From Wenzhouxiangella sp. (GTDB lineage Bacteria > Pseudomonadota > Gammaproteobacteria > Xanthomonadales > Wenzhouxiangellaceae), in NCBI GenBank assembly GCA_007135355.1, contig SLJA01000070.1:1-36160 (forward strand): a DNA stretch of 36,160 bases, read 5' to 3'. The position numbers were made by a program, and so were the translations under genes. Each line of letters opens with the position of its first letter. Position 1 is the stretch's first letter. The notes under the pieces were generated by a model that saw only the letters and a list, made by a program, of their open reading frames with translations, was not told the DNA's origin and searched no databases. Positions 1-8,596 of this stretch are shown in pieces.

Positions 1-69
1 CAGGGCTTCCAGCCACTCGCGCGTTTCCTCGCCATCCACATCGTCGGGATGCATCCAATGCTCTACCAT
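1..69 (-). CDS. aceE: AceE, pyruvate dehydrogenase E1 (5' end only)
   Basis: The first 23 codons of a minus-strand gene run off the left edge. The translation begins MVEHWMHPDDVDGEETREW and continues LEAL. The pattern D-V-D-x-x-E-T-x-E/D-W-L-x-A/S-L is the N-terminus of the homodimeric E1 component of the pyruvate dehydrogenase complex, which decarboxylates pyruvate and acetylates the lipoyl groups of E2 in the cytoplasm. The call rests on this short stretch only. ATG at 69-67 was chosen because it gives the family N-terminus; the ATG at 92-90 is in another frame. Gene order places it downstream of priA on the same strand with about 106 bases between. LipB, encoded nearby, makes the lipoylation that this complex needs, but that link is contextual. 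Confidence 0.6.
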   Translation of the reverse strand, partial: MVEHWMHPDDVDGEETREWLEAL

Positions 70-175
70 GCTGTCTACCCATTTTGATCTTTAGTTTTTA
101 TGACCGGACGCCACGCGTATTGCGTTCAAGCAGCCGGCTTCTGACCCGACATTGTAGTACCTGGACGGCTCGGCC

Positions 176-2335
176 TCAGATCTCGGTGGGATCCATATCC
201 AGATGCCAGCGCACGCGCCGCGCTTCCGGTAGCGAATGCAGATGCTCGACCCAGCCCGGCAGCAGGTGGAGCAGGCGCTGCCGCTCGCGCGCTTGCAGCC
301 AGAGCTGAAAGCGCGAGTAACCGCCGCGTCGAGTCAGAATCGCCGGTACCGGCCCCTGCACCCGCAGGTCGCTCCTGGGCAGGCAACGGGCGGCAGACTC
401 GAGAAACTCGCAGGCTCGTTTGGGATCATGTGCTTCGGCCCGCAGCATGGCCAGAGCGACCGCCGGCGGCAACGCGGCCGCATGGCGCTCTTCCAACAGA
501 CGACGGGCGAAACCCAAGTAGTCCGAGCGGCATAGTTCAGCCAGCAGCGGATGCTCGGGCTGACGGCTCTGCAGGATGAATTCGCCCGGCCGCCGCCCGC
601 GACCGGCGCGACCGGCAACCTGGCAGACAGCCTGACCCAGGCGTTCAGGCGCCCTGAAATCGGCGCTGAACAGGGCCTGGTCGACGTCCAGTACAGCCGC
701 TAGCGTCACGCCCGGCAGGTGGTGGCCCTTGGCCAGCATCTGCGTGCCGACCAGGATGCAGGGCTGCCCGCGCCGAATCTCGGTCAGCAGCCGGCTGAAC
801 TGATCACGGCGGCGCATGCTGTCGCGATCGACCCGGTGCACCGGCACCCCGGGAAAGCGCGCCTGCAACTGCTGCTCCAGGCGTTCGGTGCCGGCACCCA
901 GGGTATGCAGCTCGGGCTCTCCGCACTCCGGGCAGCGCGGCGGCAGGCGCCGCTCGGCACCACAGTGATGACATTGCAAGCGGCCAGCCGACTGATGCAC
1001 GGTCATGTGGGCGTCGCAACGCTGGCAATCGGCCGTCCAGCCGCAGGACGGACAGATCAGCACTGGCGCGTAACCGCGGCGGTTGCGGTAAATCAGCACC
1101 TGGCCAGCTTCACCCAGATGACGCTCGATGGCGCCCAGCAAGGCCGGATGCATGCTGACGCGCTGCCCGCGCAGATCCAGCACCGACCAGCGCGCCGGCT
1201 CGGCAGTGCCTGCCCGGCGAGTGATGGACAATTGCTGGTAGCGTCCGGCGGTCGCGTTGTTGAGGCTTTCCAGGCTGGGCGTGGCCGATCCCAGAACAAT
1301 TGGAATACCGAGCAGATGCGCACGCATCACAGCCAGATCACGGCCGTGATAGCGCGCGCCATCCTGCTGCTTGAATGATGCATCGTGCTCTTCGTCAACG
1401 ATGATCAGACCGGGCCGCCGCAGCGGCAGGAAAACGGCCGATCGCGTGCCGATAACGACCCGTGCCTGCCCGCTGCCGGCTGCCTGCCAGCAGGCCAGCC
1501 GCTCGCCCTCGCTCAAGTCCGAATGGTAGACCGCCGCGCTCAGGCCCAGGCGCGCCTCGACGCGCCGAATCAATTGCGGGGTCAAACCGATCTCAGGCAC
1601 CAGGATCAGAATCTGGCGACCGCGCCGCAGCAGCGCGCGGGCCGCCTGCAGGTAGACTTCGGTCTTGCCGCTGCCGGTGATGCCGGCCAGCAGGAAAGTC
1701 CGGTAACGATATCGGCTTGCGAGGATGAACGCCAGCGCGGTGCGCTGCTCGCTATTGAGTTCCGGCCCGGGCTCGACCGCGGATTCAGCAGCGGCGCTGG
1801 CGGAGCCAATCCAGCCCTTGTCCAGCAGCTTGCGCAAGACGGCCGCGCTGGCGCCTCGATCCAGCAGCTCCGCCCGGGTCATGGGACCCGGCTTCAGCCA
1901 CTCAAGAACCTCCGCCTGACGCCTGGCCCGGCCGACGTCCGCGGCCTGTCCCATGGCGGTGATGGCGAGTCGGTCGGGCGGACCAGCCCGAAAGGGCTTG
2001 ACCCGCCTCAAGGCCCCGGGCAGCAACAGATTGACCGCCTCGCCGGGGGCAAAGGCGTAGTAGCGTCGCGCTCGCCTCAGCAGTTCAAGCAGATCGGAGT
2101 CGATCAGCGCAACGTCGAGCACCCGCTCGATGTGCTTCAGGCTTTCGGATTCAGCCACCTCGGCATGGCCCAGAACCAGGCCGACCAAGCGCCGGGGTCC
2201 GAATGGCACCAGCACCCGGCTGCCCGGCGGCGGCAGGTTGCCATGGGCCGGGGCGAGGTAGTCGAAAGGCTGCGGCAGCGGGACCGGTACGGCAACGCGC
2301 GCGACCGCGACCACGTCCGCACCCCGGTCGCGCAA
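176..2335 (-). CDS. priA: Primosomal protein N', replication-restart helicase PriA
   Basis: A 719-residue superfamily 2 DNA helicase (E. coli PriA has 732) that recognises stalled forks and reloads the replisome. Visible: an N-terminal DNA-binding start (VPVPLPQPFDYLAP), Walker A GITGSGKTE at about residues 218-226, Walker B DEEH at 314-317, and the PriA zinc-binding insert with cysteines at 428, 431, 437, 440, 455, 458, 468 and 471. The SF2 motif GTQMLAKGHHLPGV is also intact. The longest frame opens with TTG at 2335-2333, 7 bases after the prc stop. A GTG at 2314-2312 gives an N-terminus (VVAVARVAVPVPLP) closer to E. coli PriA, so it is a realistic alternative start. It probably shares a transcript with prc. 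Confidence 0.95.
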   Translation of the reverse strand: MRDRGADVVAVARVAVPVPLPQPFDYLAPAHGNLPPPGSRVLVPFGPRRLVGLVLGHAEVAESESLKHIERVLDVALIDSDLLELLRRARRYYAFAPGEAVNLLLPGALRRVKPFRAGPPDRLAITAMGQAADVGRARRQAEVLEWLKPGPMTRAELLDRGASAAVLRKLLDKGWIGSASAAAESAVEPGPELNSEQRTALAFILASRYRYRTFLLAGITGSGKTEVYLQAARALLRRGRQILILVPEIGLTPQLIRRVEARLGLSAAVYHSDLSEGERLACWQAAGSGQARVVIGTRSAVFLPLRRPGLIIVDEEHDASFKQQDGARYHGRDLAVMRAHLLGIPIVLGSATPSLESLNNATAGRYQQLSITRRAGTAEPARWSVLDLRGQRVSMHPALLGAIERHLGEAGQVLIYRNRRGYAPVLICPSCGWTADCQRCDAHMTVHQSAGRLQCHHCGAERRLPPRCPECGEPELHTLGAGTERLEQQLQARFPGVPVHRVDRDSMRRRDQFSRLLTEIRRGQPCILVGTQMLAKGHHLPGVTLAAVLDVDQALFSADFRAPERLGQAVCQVAGRAGRGRRPGEFILQSRQPEHPLLAELCRSDYLGFARRLLEERHAAALPPAVALAMLRAEAHDPKRACEFLESAARCLPRSDLRVQGPVPAILTRRGGYSRFQLWLQARERQRLLHLLPGWVEHLHSLPEARRVRWHLDMDPTEI

Positions 2336-2342
2336 GCCGGGC

Positions 2343-4478
2343 TTACAGCTCGGCTTGCAGCTTCAACTCGGTACGATGCGCCAACCGATGACCTTCCCGA
2401 TCAAGTTCAATCAGATCGGCGAGGATACGCGCCGATTCGGTCAGGAACAGGTCATGCTCGCCGTTCTCGTCGTCATCCTCTTCCAGGCTAAGATCAGGCC
2501 CGTTGACGGTGTCATGGGGCGGACGGTTGCGCGCAAAGCGTGCCTGGCGACGATTTTCGCTTTCTTCCATTTCCGCCCGACGCACTGCTTCATTGAGTGA
2601 CACCGTGGTTCGGCCCTGCATCGCTTCCCATTCCGCGATTTCCTCCAGCAGCTGCTGCAGCTCGGGCTCGGTGTCAAGGCGGGACAGGTGCCGTTCACGC
2701 GCACGCTCAATCAGGCTGGACAGATCCGCCATCGGCCGGAAATCCGCCGGATCGATTTCACCCCATGGCAAGGCGAAATCCAGCGCGCTTTCGCCGAAAT
2801 CAGCCGGATCTCCCGGCGTCGGCAGGATGATATCCGGCACCACACCCTTGGCCTGGGTTGAACCACCGGCGATGCGATAGAACTGGGCCATGGTGAGCTT
2901 GATCTGCCCCAGGCGCGCATCCTGGCTACGCGACAGGTCATCCAGATCAATCAGATTCTGAACGGTTCCCTTGCCGAAGGTCGGCTCGCCCAGAATCACG
3001 CCGCGCCCGTAATCCTGGATTGCCCCGGCAAAGATTTCCGAAGCCGAGGCGCTGCGTCGGTCAACCAGCACGGCCAGCGGCCCCTCCCACGCCATGCCCG
3101 GCTCGCGATCGGTCTCCAGAGAGACGCGCCCGCGCGAGTCGCGTACTTGAACCACCGGGCCTTGATCAATGAACAGGCCGGTCATGGTGGTGGCTTCAAT
3201 CAAGGCGCCACCGCCGTTGCCGCGCAGGTCGATGACCAGACCATCGATGTCCTCTTCCTTGAGTTCGTTGATCAAGCGCCGCACATCGCGGGTCGAGGAG
3301 CGATAGTTGGGCTCATTGCGCGCCCGCCCCTGAAAGTCGACATAGAACACCGGCACGCGGATCACGCCGATACGCCGCTGCTTGTCGCCGTCGGGGAGTT
3401 CAATCAACTCGCTTTGGGCGGCCTGCTCTTCCAGGCGCACCTGGTTGCGGACGATGTCAATCACTTTGGAGGGCCCCGACAGCGCACTATCGGCCGGCAA
3501 CACTTCAAGCCGAACGACGGTCTCACGTTCACCGCGAATCAGCGATACCACGTCATCCAGGCGCCAGCCGACCACATCGACCATCTCTTCGTCGCCCTGG
3601 GCCACGCCGATGATCCGATCGCCCGGTTGCAGACGCCCGTCCATATCGGCCGGACCACCAGTGACGATCTCCATCACCGTGGTGTACTCGGTTTCGCGCT
3701 GCAGCATCGCACCAATACCGTCCAGGGACAGGCGCATGGATATTTCGAAATTGTCGACGCTGCGCGGCGACATGAAGGCCGAATGCGGCTCGATCGAGCG
3801 CGTGTAGGCATTCATGAAAAACTGGAATACGTCTTCGCTGTTGAACTCGGCAATCCGGCGGCCCAGATTGCGGTAGCGATCGTTGAGCGTGGTGCCGATG
3901 GCCTCGTCTTCCTGGCCGGCCAGGCGCAGGCGCAACCAGTCATTCTTGACCCGCTGACGCCAGATTTCGTCCAGCTCATCGCGATCGGCCGCCCACGGCG
4001 CTTCGGTGCGATCGAAGCGATACTCTTCATCGAGGGTAAAGTCGAACCCCTGTTCGAGCAGACCGCGGGCATGCTCCACGCGTTGAGCAACGCGCCTTTG
4101 GTAGAGCTCGAAAATCACGAATGCCGGCTCGAGATCGGCCGTTTTGAGCGCATCCGACAAATGCGCGCGATAGCGCTCCAGATCGGCAATATCTTCGGCA
4201 GTGAAATACACCCGGTTGGGGTCAAGCAGCCGCAGGTACTGATCGAAAATGCGGCTGGACATGTCCGCATCGAGATCAATCCGGTGGTAGTGATAACCGC
4301 TGATGAAGCGCGTCGCCAGCCGGCTGGCGAAACGGTGTTCGGGGCGCGGCTCCAGGCGCGTCTCCGCAACCGGCTGATCGACAAGTGTGGCGGAGCCAGG
4401 CATGAGAAACAGCGCGGCCGGTAGCAAAAGCGCCAGTCCGAGCAGGGCGGTCAACAGTCGACGAGAATTCATGTTCAT
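2343..4478 (-). CDS. prc: Carboxy-terminal processing protease Prc (Tsp)
   Basis: A 711-residue periplasmic serine protease of family S41 that trims C-termini, including those of cell-wall enzymes and ssrA-tagged periplasmic proteins; in E. coli it acts on PBP3 and MepS. The N-terminus is a signal sequence (residues about 7-28). A long N-terminal helical domain is followed by a PDZ domain (about 245-330, LSLDGIGAML) and the protease core. The catalytic residues match E. coli spacing exactly: Ser478 in RRSASASEIF, Asp489 in QDYGRG and Lys503 in EPTFGKGTVQ. The C-terminal DUF3340-type region is present. The start ATG at 4478 has no strong ribosome site; ATG at 4472 is equivalent. The gene lies between lipB and priA on the same strand. 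Confidence 0.95.
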   Translation of the reverse strand: MNMNSRRLLTALLGLALLLPAALFLMPGSATLVDQPVAETRLEPRPEHRFASRLATRFISGYHYHRIDLDADMSSRIFDQYLRLLDPNRVYFTAEDIADLERYRAHLSDALKTADLEPAFVIFELYQRRVAQRVEHARGLLEQGFDFTLDEEYRFDRTEAPWAADRDELDEIWRQRVKNDWLRLRLAGQEDEAIGTTLNDRYRNLGRRIAEFNSEDVFQFFMNAYTRSIEPHSAFMSPRSVDNFEISMRLSLDGIGAMLQRETEYTTVMEIVTGGPADMDGRLQPGDRIIGVAQGDEEMVDVVGWRLDDVVSLIRGERETVVRLEVLPADSALSGPSKVIDIVRNQVRLEEQAAQSELIELPDGDKQRRIGVIRVPVFYVDFQGRARNEPNYRSSTRDVRRLINELKEEDIDGLVIDLRGNGGGALIEATTMTGLFIDQGPVVQVRDSRGRVSLETDREPGMAWEGPLAVLVDRRSASASEIFAGAIQDYGRGVILGEPTFGKGTVQNLIDLDDLSRSQDARLGQIKLTMAQFYRIAGGSTQAKGVVPDIILPTPGDPADFGESALDFALPWGEIDPADFRPMADLSSLIERARERHLSRLDTEPELQQLLEEIAEWEAMQGRTTVSLNEAVRRAEMEESENRRQARFARNRPPHDTVNGPDLSLEEDDDENGEHDLFLTESARILADLIELDREGHRLAHRTELKLQAEL

Positions 4479-4535
4479 AGGCTCTAGGACCCGTAGATCA
4501 AGCGTAAGTTTTCGTTCCGGCGCGACCAGGCGCCC

Positions 4536-5219
4536 TCAGATTGCGGACTCGACTGGATCATCGCCCATCCCCCGATCGTACTGCAGGTTGCGACAAAACG
4601 CCTTCACGAGCGCCCGGATGGCCGTTTCACAATCAATTCCCGGCGCATGGTCGATCAGTCGAGTCATGGCCAGGCCAGCATAGCCGCAAGGGTTGATGAG
4701 GGCAAATGGCGCCAGATCGAGATCGATATTGACCGCCATGCCGTGATAGCTGCAACCGCGCCGGACCTTGAGTCCAATCGAGGCGATCTTGGCCCCATTG
4801 ACATAAACGCCCGGCATGCCCTCGAGACGCGCGGCAGTCACACCCAGCCCGGCCAGCACATCCATCACACTCTGTTCCAGGCGATCAACCAGACAACGCA
4901 CCCCCAGGCGGCGGCGCTCCAGGTCCAGCAAGGGGTACAAAACAACCTGGCCCGGGCCGTGATAAGTGACCTGACCACCGCGATCGCTTTGAACCAGTGG
5001 AATGTCGCTTGTAGCCAGCACGTGCTCGGGACGCCCGGCCAGTCCCTGGGTAAAAACCGGCTCATGCTCCACCAGCCACAATTCATCCACGGTGTCGGCA
5101 CGGCGCTGGTCGGTGAATTCACGCATGGCCGTGTGCACCGAGCCGTATTCACACCGGCCCAAGCACCGTTGCCGCAGCGGCAGAGTCGCGCTGTGAGCAC
5201 TGTCCAGGCTGGGCTTCAC
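4536..5219 (-). CDS. lipB: Octanoyl-[acyl-carrier-protein]:protein octanoyltransferase LipB
   Basis: A 227-residue cytoplasmic enzyme that moves octanoate from acyl carrier protein to lipoyl domains, the first step of lipoate synthesis. The family signature RGGQVTYHGPGQVVLYPLLD lies at about residues 80-99. The catalytic pair is Lys144 (NGAKIASIGLKV) and Cys178 (NPCGYAGL), 34 residues apart as in E. coli. The reading frame stays open far upstream into the neighbouring genes. GTG at 5219-5217 was chosen because it overlaps the ybeD stop as GTGA and gives the normal length. That overlap implies translational coupling to ybeD. lipA is not adjacent here. Confidence 0.92.
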   Translation of the reverse strand: MKPSLDSAHSATLPLRQRCLGRCEYGSVHTAMREFTDQRRADTVDELWLVEHEPVFTQGLAGRPEHVLATSDIPLVQSDRGGQVTYHGPGQVVLYPLLDLERRRLGVRCLVDRLEQSVMDVLAGLGVTAARLEGMPGVYVNGAKIASIGLKVRRGCSYHGMAVNIDLDLAPFALINPCGYAGLAMTRLIDHAPGIDCETAIRALVKAFCRNLQYDRGMGDDPVESAI

Positions 5220-5473
5220 AGCAACATCTTGACGACGTTCAAGTCGCCCAGAGCCTGGTAGAGACGCTCCAACTGTTCGCGCGACTGAGCCTGCACGGTG
5301 ATGGTGATGCTTTCGAAGCGACCATTGCGACTGGCCCGGGTCCGGACGTCGTCGGCCCGGGAATAATGGGCATGCGCGGCGACGACCGACAAGACCTCGG
5401 CACGCGCCGCGCTGCCGCTGCGCACCATGACCTTGACCGGGTAGGCGCAGGGAAATTCCAGACCGTGGCTCAC
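5216..5473 (-). CDS. ybeD: YbeD/DUF493 family small protein
   Basis: An 85-residue protein matching the YbeD (DUF493) family, an ACT-like alpha/beta fold usually encoded just upstream of lipB. Visible family features are the opening LEFPCAYPVKVMVRS, the central HAHYSRADDVRTRASRNGRF and the closing LYQALGDLNVVKMLL. The family's role is unproven; a regulatory part in lipoate metabolism has been proposed from gene context. Here the stop codon overlaps the lipB GTG start, and the gene follows the D,D-carboxypeptidase gene after 11 bases, the same dac-ybeD-lipB order as in E. coli. Confidence 0.9.
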   Translation of the reverse strand: MSHGLEFPCAYPVKVMVRSGSAARAEVLSVVAAHAHYSRADDVRTRASRNGRFESITITVQAQSREQLERLYQALGDLNVVKMLL

Positions 5474-5484
5474 GAATCAGAACT

Positions 5485-6657
5485 TCAGTCGCCGCCGAAC
5501 AAGCCGTCCAGCCACATGCGCACGCCATCCGCGGCGCGACCCACCAGGCCGGCCGGCTCAACCGAACCCAGGGCCAGTAACGGTTGGCGGCTGACCACGT
5601 CGCCGTCAAGCGTAATCACCAACTGACCCAGCCGATCACCGGCGGCAATCGGCGCTACCAGGCGATCGCTCAGCTCCATACGCGCCTGCAAGGCATCGTA
5701 ACGACCGCGCTGCACGGTCACAAACAAATCCTCTGCCAAACCCAGCGCCAGTTCTTTGTCACGACCGCGCCAGACCCGCTCTCGACCCAGTTCGACACCC
5801 CCGTCATACAGCTGGAAAGTTTCGAAAAAACGAAAGCCATAGTTCAGCAGCGCCTGACTGGCCGTTGCCCTGGTTTCTTCGTTAGCGGAACCCATCACCA
5901 CGCTGATCAACCGCATGCCGTCCCGGCTGGCCGAAGTCACCAGGCAATAGCCGGCCGTGCTGGTGTGACCCGTCTTCAGGCCGTCTACCGATGGGTCGCG
6001 CCACAACAGACGGTTGCGATTGTGCTGGCGAATGTCGGCGAAGGTGAATTCGCGCTGGGAGTACCAGCTGTAAAACTCCGGGAACTCACTGATGATGGCC
6101 CGCGCCAGAATCGCGATATCGCGAGCGGTGGTGTACTGATCCGGATCAGGCAGACCGGTCGCGTTGGTATAGTTGGTGCCCGTCATCCCCAATGCCGCGG
6201 CCTGCTGGTTCATCAGGCTGGCAAATACCGCCTCGTCGCCGGCGATATGTTCAGCAATGGCGACACTGGCATCGTTACCGGACTGAATGATGATGCCCTG
6301 CAGCAGGTCTTCCACCGACACCCGTCGACCCACCTCGACGAACATGCGCGATCCCGGCGTGCGCCAGGCGCGCTCGGAAATCAGCACCTCGTCCTGCAAT
6401 GAGAGATTGCCGGCCGCGATTTCGCGGAAAGCGACGAAGGAAGTCATCAGCTTGGTGATGCTGGCCGGCTCGACACGCGCATCACTCTCGCGCTCGGCCA
6501 GCACCACATCGCTGTGAAAGTCCAGCAGGATGAAGCTGGTGGCATTGACCGAAGGCGGCGCCGGAATCGGCACCTGGGCCTGGGCAGTCAGCGTCCAGAG
6601 AATCAGCAGCCCGGCGGCCAGACTAGCGTGAGCTGCGCGGATCAGGTTTGGGATCAT
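5485..6657 (-). CDS. dacC: D-alanyl-D-alanine carboxypeptidase (PBP5/6 family)
   Basis: A 390-residue penicillin-binding protein of family S11 that removes the terminal D-Ala from peptidoglycan pentapeptides in the periplasm. The N-terminus is a signal peptide with a likely cut after TAQA (about residue 27). The active-site triad of motifs is complete: SxxK at 66-69 (SITK), SxN at 126-128 (SGN) and KTG at 228-230. The C-terminal PBP5-type beta domain follows, and the last 20 residues (AADGVRMWLDGLFGGD) can form the amphipathic helix that anchors PBP5/6 to the inner membrane. Whether it corresponds to dacA or dacC cannot be decided from sequence alone. It is 24 bases downstream of rlpA. Confidence 0.93.
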   Translation of the reverse strand: MIPNLIRAAHASLAAGLLILWTLTAQAQVPIPAPPSVNATSFILLDFHSDVVLAERESDARVEPASITKLMTSFVAFREIAAGNLSLQDEVLISERAWRTPGSRMFVEVGRRVSVEDLLQGIIIQSGNDASVAIAEHIAGDEAVFASLMNQQAAALGMTGTNYTNATGLPDPDQYTTARDIAILARAIISEFPEFYSWYSQREFTFADIRQHNRNRLLWRDPSVDGLKTGHTSTAGYCLVTSASRDGMRLISVVMGSANEETRATASQALLNYGFRFFETFQLYDGGVELGRERVWRGRDKELALGLAEDLFVTVQRGRYDALQARMELSDRLVAPIAAGDRLGQLVITLDGDVVSRQPLLALGSVEPAGLVGRAADGVRMWLDGLFGGD

Positions 6658-6681
6658 GGGAATGGGTTAAAACAGTGACAG

Positions 6682-7509
6682 TCAAGGATACACAAACTGA
6701 GGCCGGCCGAAGCCCAGGCTAATCAGCTCTTCGACCCAATGCAGGCTCTGCCCAAGCTCGTACAGTGGACCCACCTGAACGCGCCAGATCGAGCCGTTTT
6801 CGGTCCGTGCTCGCTCCGTACGAACCGGAGCCACGCCGCCATCGGTGAGGGCTCGAGCGAGACCGTCGGCGCGCGCCTGCTCCGAGAACGCACCGACCTG
6901 CAGCAGCACTGGAAGGCGCGCCGGCCGCACCTGTCGCGTGATCGGGTCATCAAAGGTAATGGCCCGAACCTCGACCGGCCCCGTGCCGGCCTGTTCGATA
7001 CCCAGCTTCACGGCCGCCGCCCACGACAGATCAATGACCCGATCGGGATGAAACGGTCCGCGGTCGTTGATGCGCACGATGATGGAGCGGCCATTTTCAA
7101 GATGCCGCACCTCGGCAAAGGTGGGCAGCGGCAGGGTTCTGTGCGCCGCCGTGAGCTGAAACATGTCATAGGGCTCCCCCGATGAGGTCAGTCGACCATG
7201 GAACTTGGTGCCGTACCAGGAAGCGATACCGCGCGAGACATAGCCATCGGCGCTGCTCTTGACATAGTAAACCTCACCCAGAACGGTGTAGGGGCTGTGG
7301 TTGCCATGCGGGCTAAGCGGCTCGGGCGCGGGGACCACAGTCCGGACTTGGCTCAGATCCAGCGCCACATCCGGCGGGCCATCGACGATGGTACCCGGCG
7401 GTTTGGCCGGCCCTGGTGGCTCCAGCGGTTCGGCGTCCCGCACCGGGGCCGCACACCCCACCAGCACGGCCAGCAACACCGGCACCAGCAGGCAGCGCAA
7501 CCGAGTCAT
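6682..7509 (-). CDS. rlpA: Septal ring lytic transglycosylase RlpA, lipoprotein
   Basis: A 275-residue outer-membrane lipoprotein. The lipobox is LVGC with the lipidated cysteine at residue 19. A double-psi beta-barrel domain covers about residues 90-185 (IASWYGTKFHGRLTSSGEPY, then NDRGPFHPDRVIDLS). The Glu, His and Asp that are catalytic in Pseudomonas aeruginosa RlpA appear conserved (SGEPYDMFQLTAAH and NDRGPF). The C-terminal 75 residues are a SPOR domain (LLQVGAFSEQARADGLARAL) that binds denuded glycan at division sites. In P. aeruginosa the protein cleaves naked glycan; in E. coli activity was not found, so enzymatic function here is inferred. The start overlaps the mltB stop as ATGA. 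Confidence 0.92.
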   Translation of the reverse strand: MTRLRCLLVPVLLAVLVGCAAPVRDAEPLEPPGPAKPPGTIVDGPPDVALDLSQVRTVVPAPEPLSPHGNHSPYTVLGEVYYVKSSADGYVSRGIASWYGTKFHGRLTSSGEPYDMFQLTAAHRTLPLPTFAEVRHLENGRSIIVRINDRGPFHPDRVIDLSWAAAVKLGIEQAGTGPVEVRAITFDDPITRQVRPARLPVLLQVGAFSEQARADGLARALTDGGVAPVRTERARTENGSIWRVQVGPLYELGQSLHWVEELISLGFGRPQFVYP

Positions 7510-8486
7510 TCCATGCGCTCCCGGATCGCGTCGGCCAGCAGGGTCACCGCCATGGCGTACAGTGGCGAGCGGTTATAACGCGTAATCACGTAGAAGTTAT
7601 TCAAACCGATCCAGAACTCCGGCCCCTCTTCGGCCTCGAGCTCAATCAGCGTGGCGGCGGTGTCAGCGGCCAGCCCGGGGTTGTCAAACACGACTCCCAT
7701 GGCTTCCAGCTGAGCCAGCGTGTGGCGCGGCCGGATCGGAAAATCCTCGTTCAGATCGGGCGGCACCTGACTGACCGGCAGCACAATCGGCGCGCCCGTC
7801 TGCCAGCGGTGAACGGCCAGGTAGTTGGCGACCGAACCCAGGGCATCGGGCAACGAGCGCCACAGGTCACGCCGCCCGCTGCCGTCAAAGTCGACTGCGT
7901 AGGCACGGTAGCTGGAGGGAATGAACTGACCGATGCCCATGGCGCCGGCATACGAGCCGCGTACCTCGAACAATGGCAGCCCCTCCTCCTCGGCCAGGAC
8001 CAGGAAGTGACCGAGCTCCGCAGCGAAAAACGCGGCCCGTCGCGGGAAATAGAAGCCCAGGGTGGCCAAGGCATCAATGACGCGGAAGCTGCCGGTATTC
8101 ATGCCGTAATTGGTTTCCACGCCGACAATCGACACAATGACCTCGATCGGCACCCCGAAGCGTTCGAAAACCTCTTCCAGCAAACCGGCATTGGCGCGCC
8201 AGAACTCCGCCCCGGCTGCCTTGCGGGTTTCGGTCAAAAAGATCGGCCAGTACCGATACCAGGGCCGTGCCTCGGCCGGTCGCGTAATGGCGTCGATGAT
8301 GGACTGCTGAAAACGAGCCTCGGTCAGGACCGACCGGACCAACTCAGGATCCAGCCCATGCTCAACCGTCACCCGATCGACGAAGGCTTCGGCGCCCGGA
8401 TGCGGCTCGGCCGCATGGCTGGTCAACAGCATCAGGCTGCCGGCGCAAGCCAGCAGAAAACGAAAATTCAGCGTTTTGGTTGTCAT
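7506..8486 (-). CDS. mltB: Membrane-bound lytic murein transglycosylase B
   Basis: A 326-residue GH103 lytic transglycosylase that cleaves peptidoglycan to 1,6-anhydro products. The catalytic glutamate is Glu124 in VGVETNYG. Other family marks are GAMGIGQFIPSSYRAYAVDF and the EF-hand-like DFDGSGRRDLW. ATG at 8486 is preferred because it opens a signal sequence (FLLACAGSLMLLTSHA). The frame extends upstream to a GTG at 8552, but that adds 22 residues unlike a leader. There is no lipobox at the cleavage point, unlike E. coli MltB, so this copy is probably soluble periplasmic (closer to the SltB1 type). It overlaps rlpA by 4 bases. Confidence 0.92.
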   Translation of the reverse strand: MTTKTLNFRFLLACAGSLMLLTSHAAEPHPGAEAFVDRVTVEHGLDPELVRSVLTEARFQQSIIDAITRPAEARPWYRYWPIFLTETRKAAGAEFWRANAGLLEEVFERFGVPIEVIVSIVGVETNYGMNTGSFRVIDALATLGFYFPRRAAFFAAELGHFLVLAEEEGLPLFEVRGSYAGAMGIGQFIPSSYRAYAVDFDGSGRRDLWRSLPDALGSVANYLAVHRWQTGAPIVLPVSQVPPDLNEDFPIRPRHTLAQLEAMGVVFDNPGLAADTAATLIELEAEEGPEFWIGLNNFYVITRYNRSPLYAMAVTLLADAIRERME

Positions 8487-8570
8487 GCGTTGTGTGTGAG
8501 TTGGAGGATCGGACTGATGGAATAGAGGGCGGCGGATCGAATTGGTTTCCACAGCGACTCGACCGGATGC

Positions 8571-8596
8571 ATTTTAGCGTGCCGGGTCAATGTCAA
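8571..8596 (-). promoter_or_regulatory. Possible promoter for mltB-rlpA-dac-ybeD-lipB
   Basis: In the 106-base gap between rodA and mltB the minus strand has a perfect -35 hexamer TTGACA (8596-8591, overlapping the rodA stop) and TAAAAT (8576-8571). The spacer is only 14 bases, shorter than the usual 16-18, so this is a weak call. It is the best candidate for a separate start of the mltB operon. Confidence 0.3.
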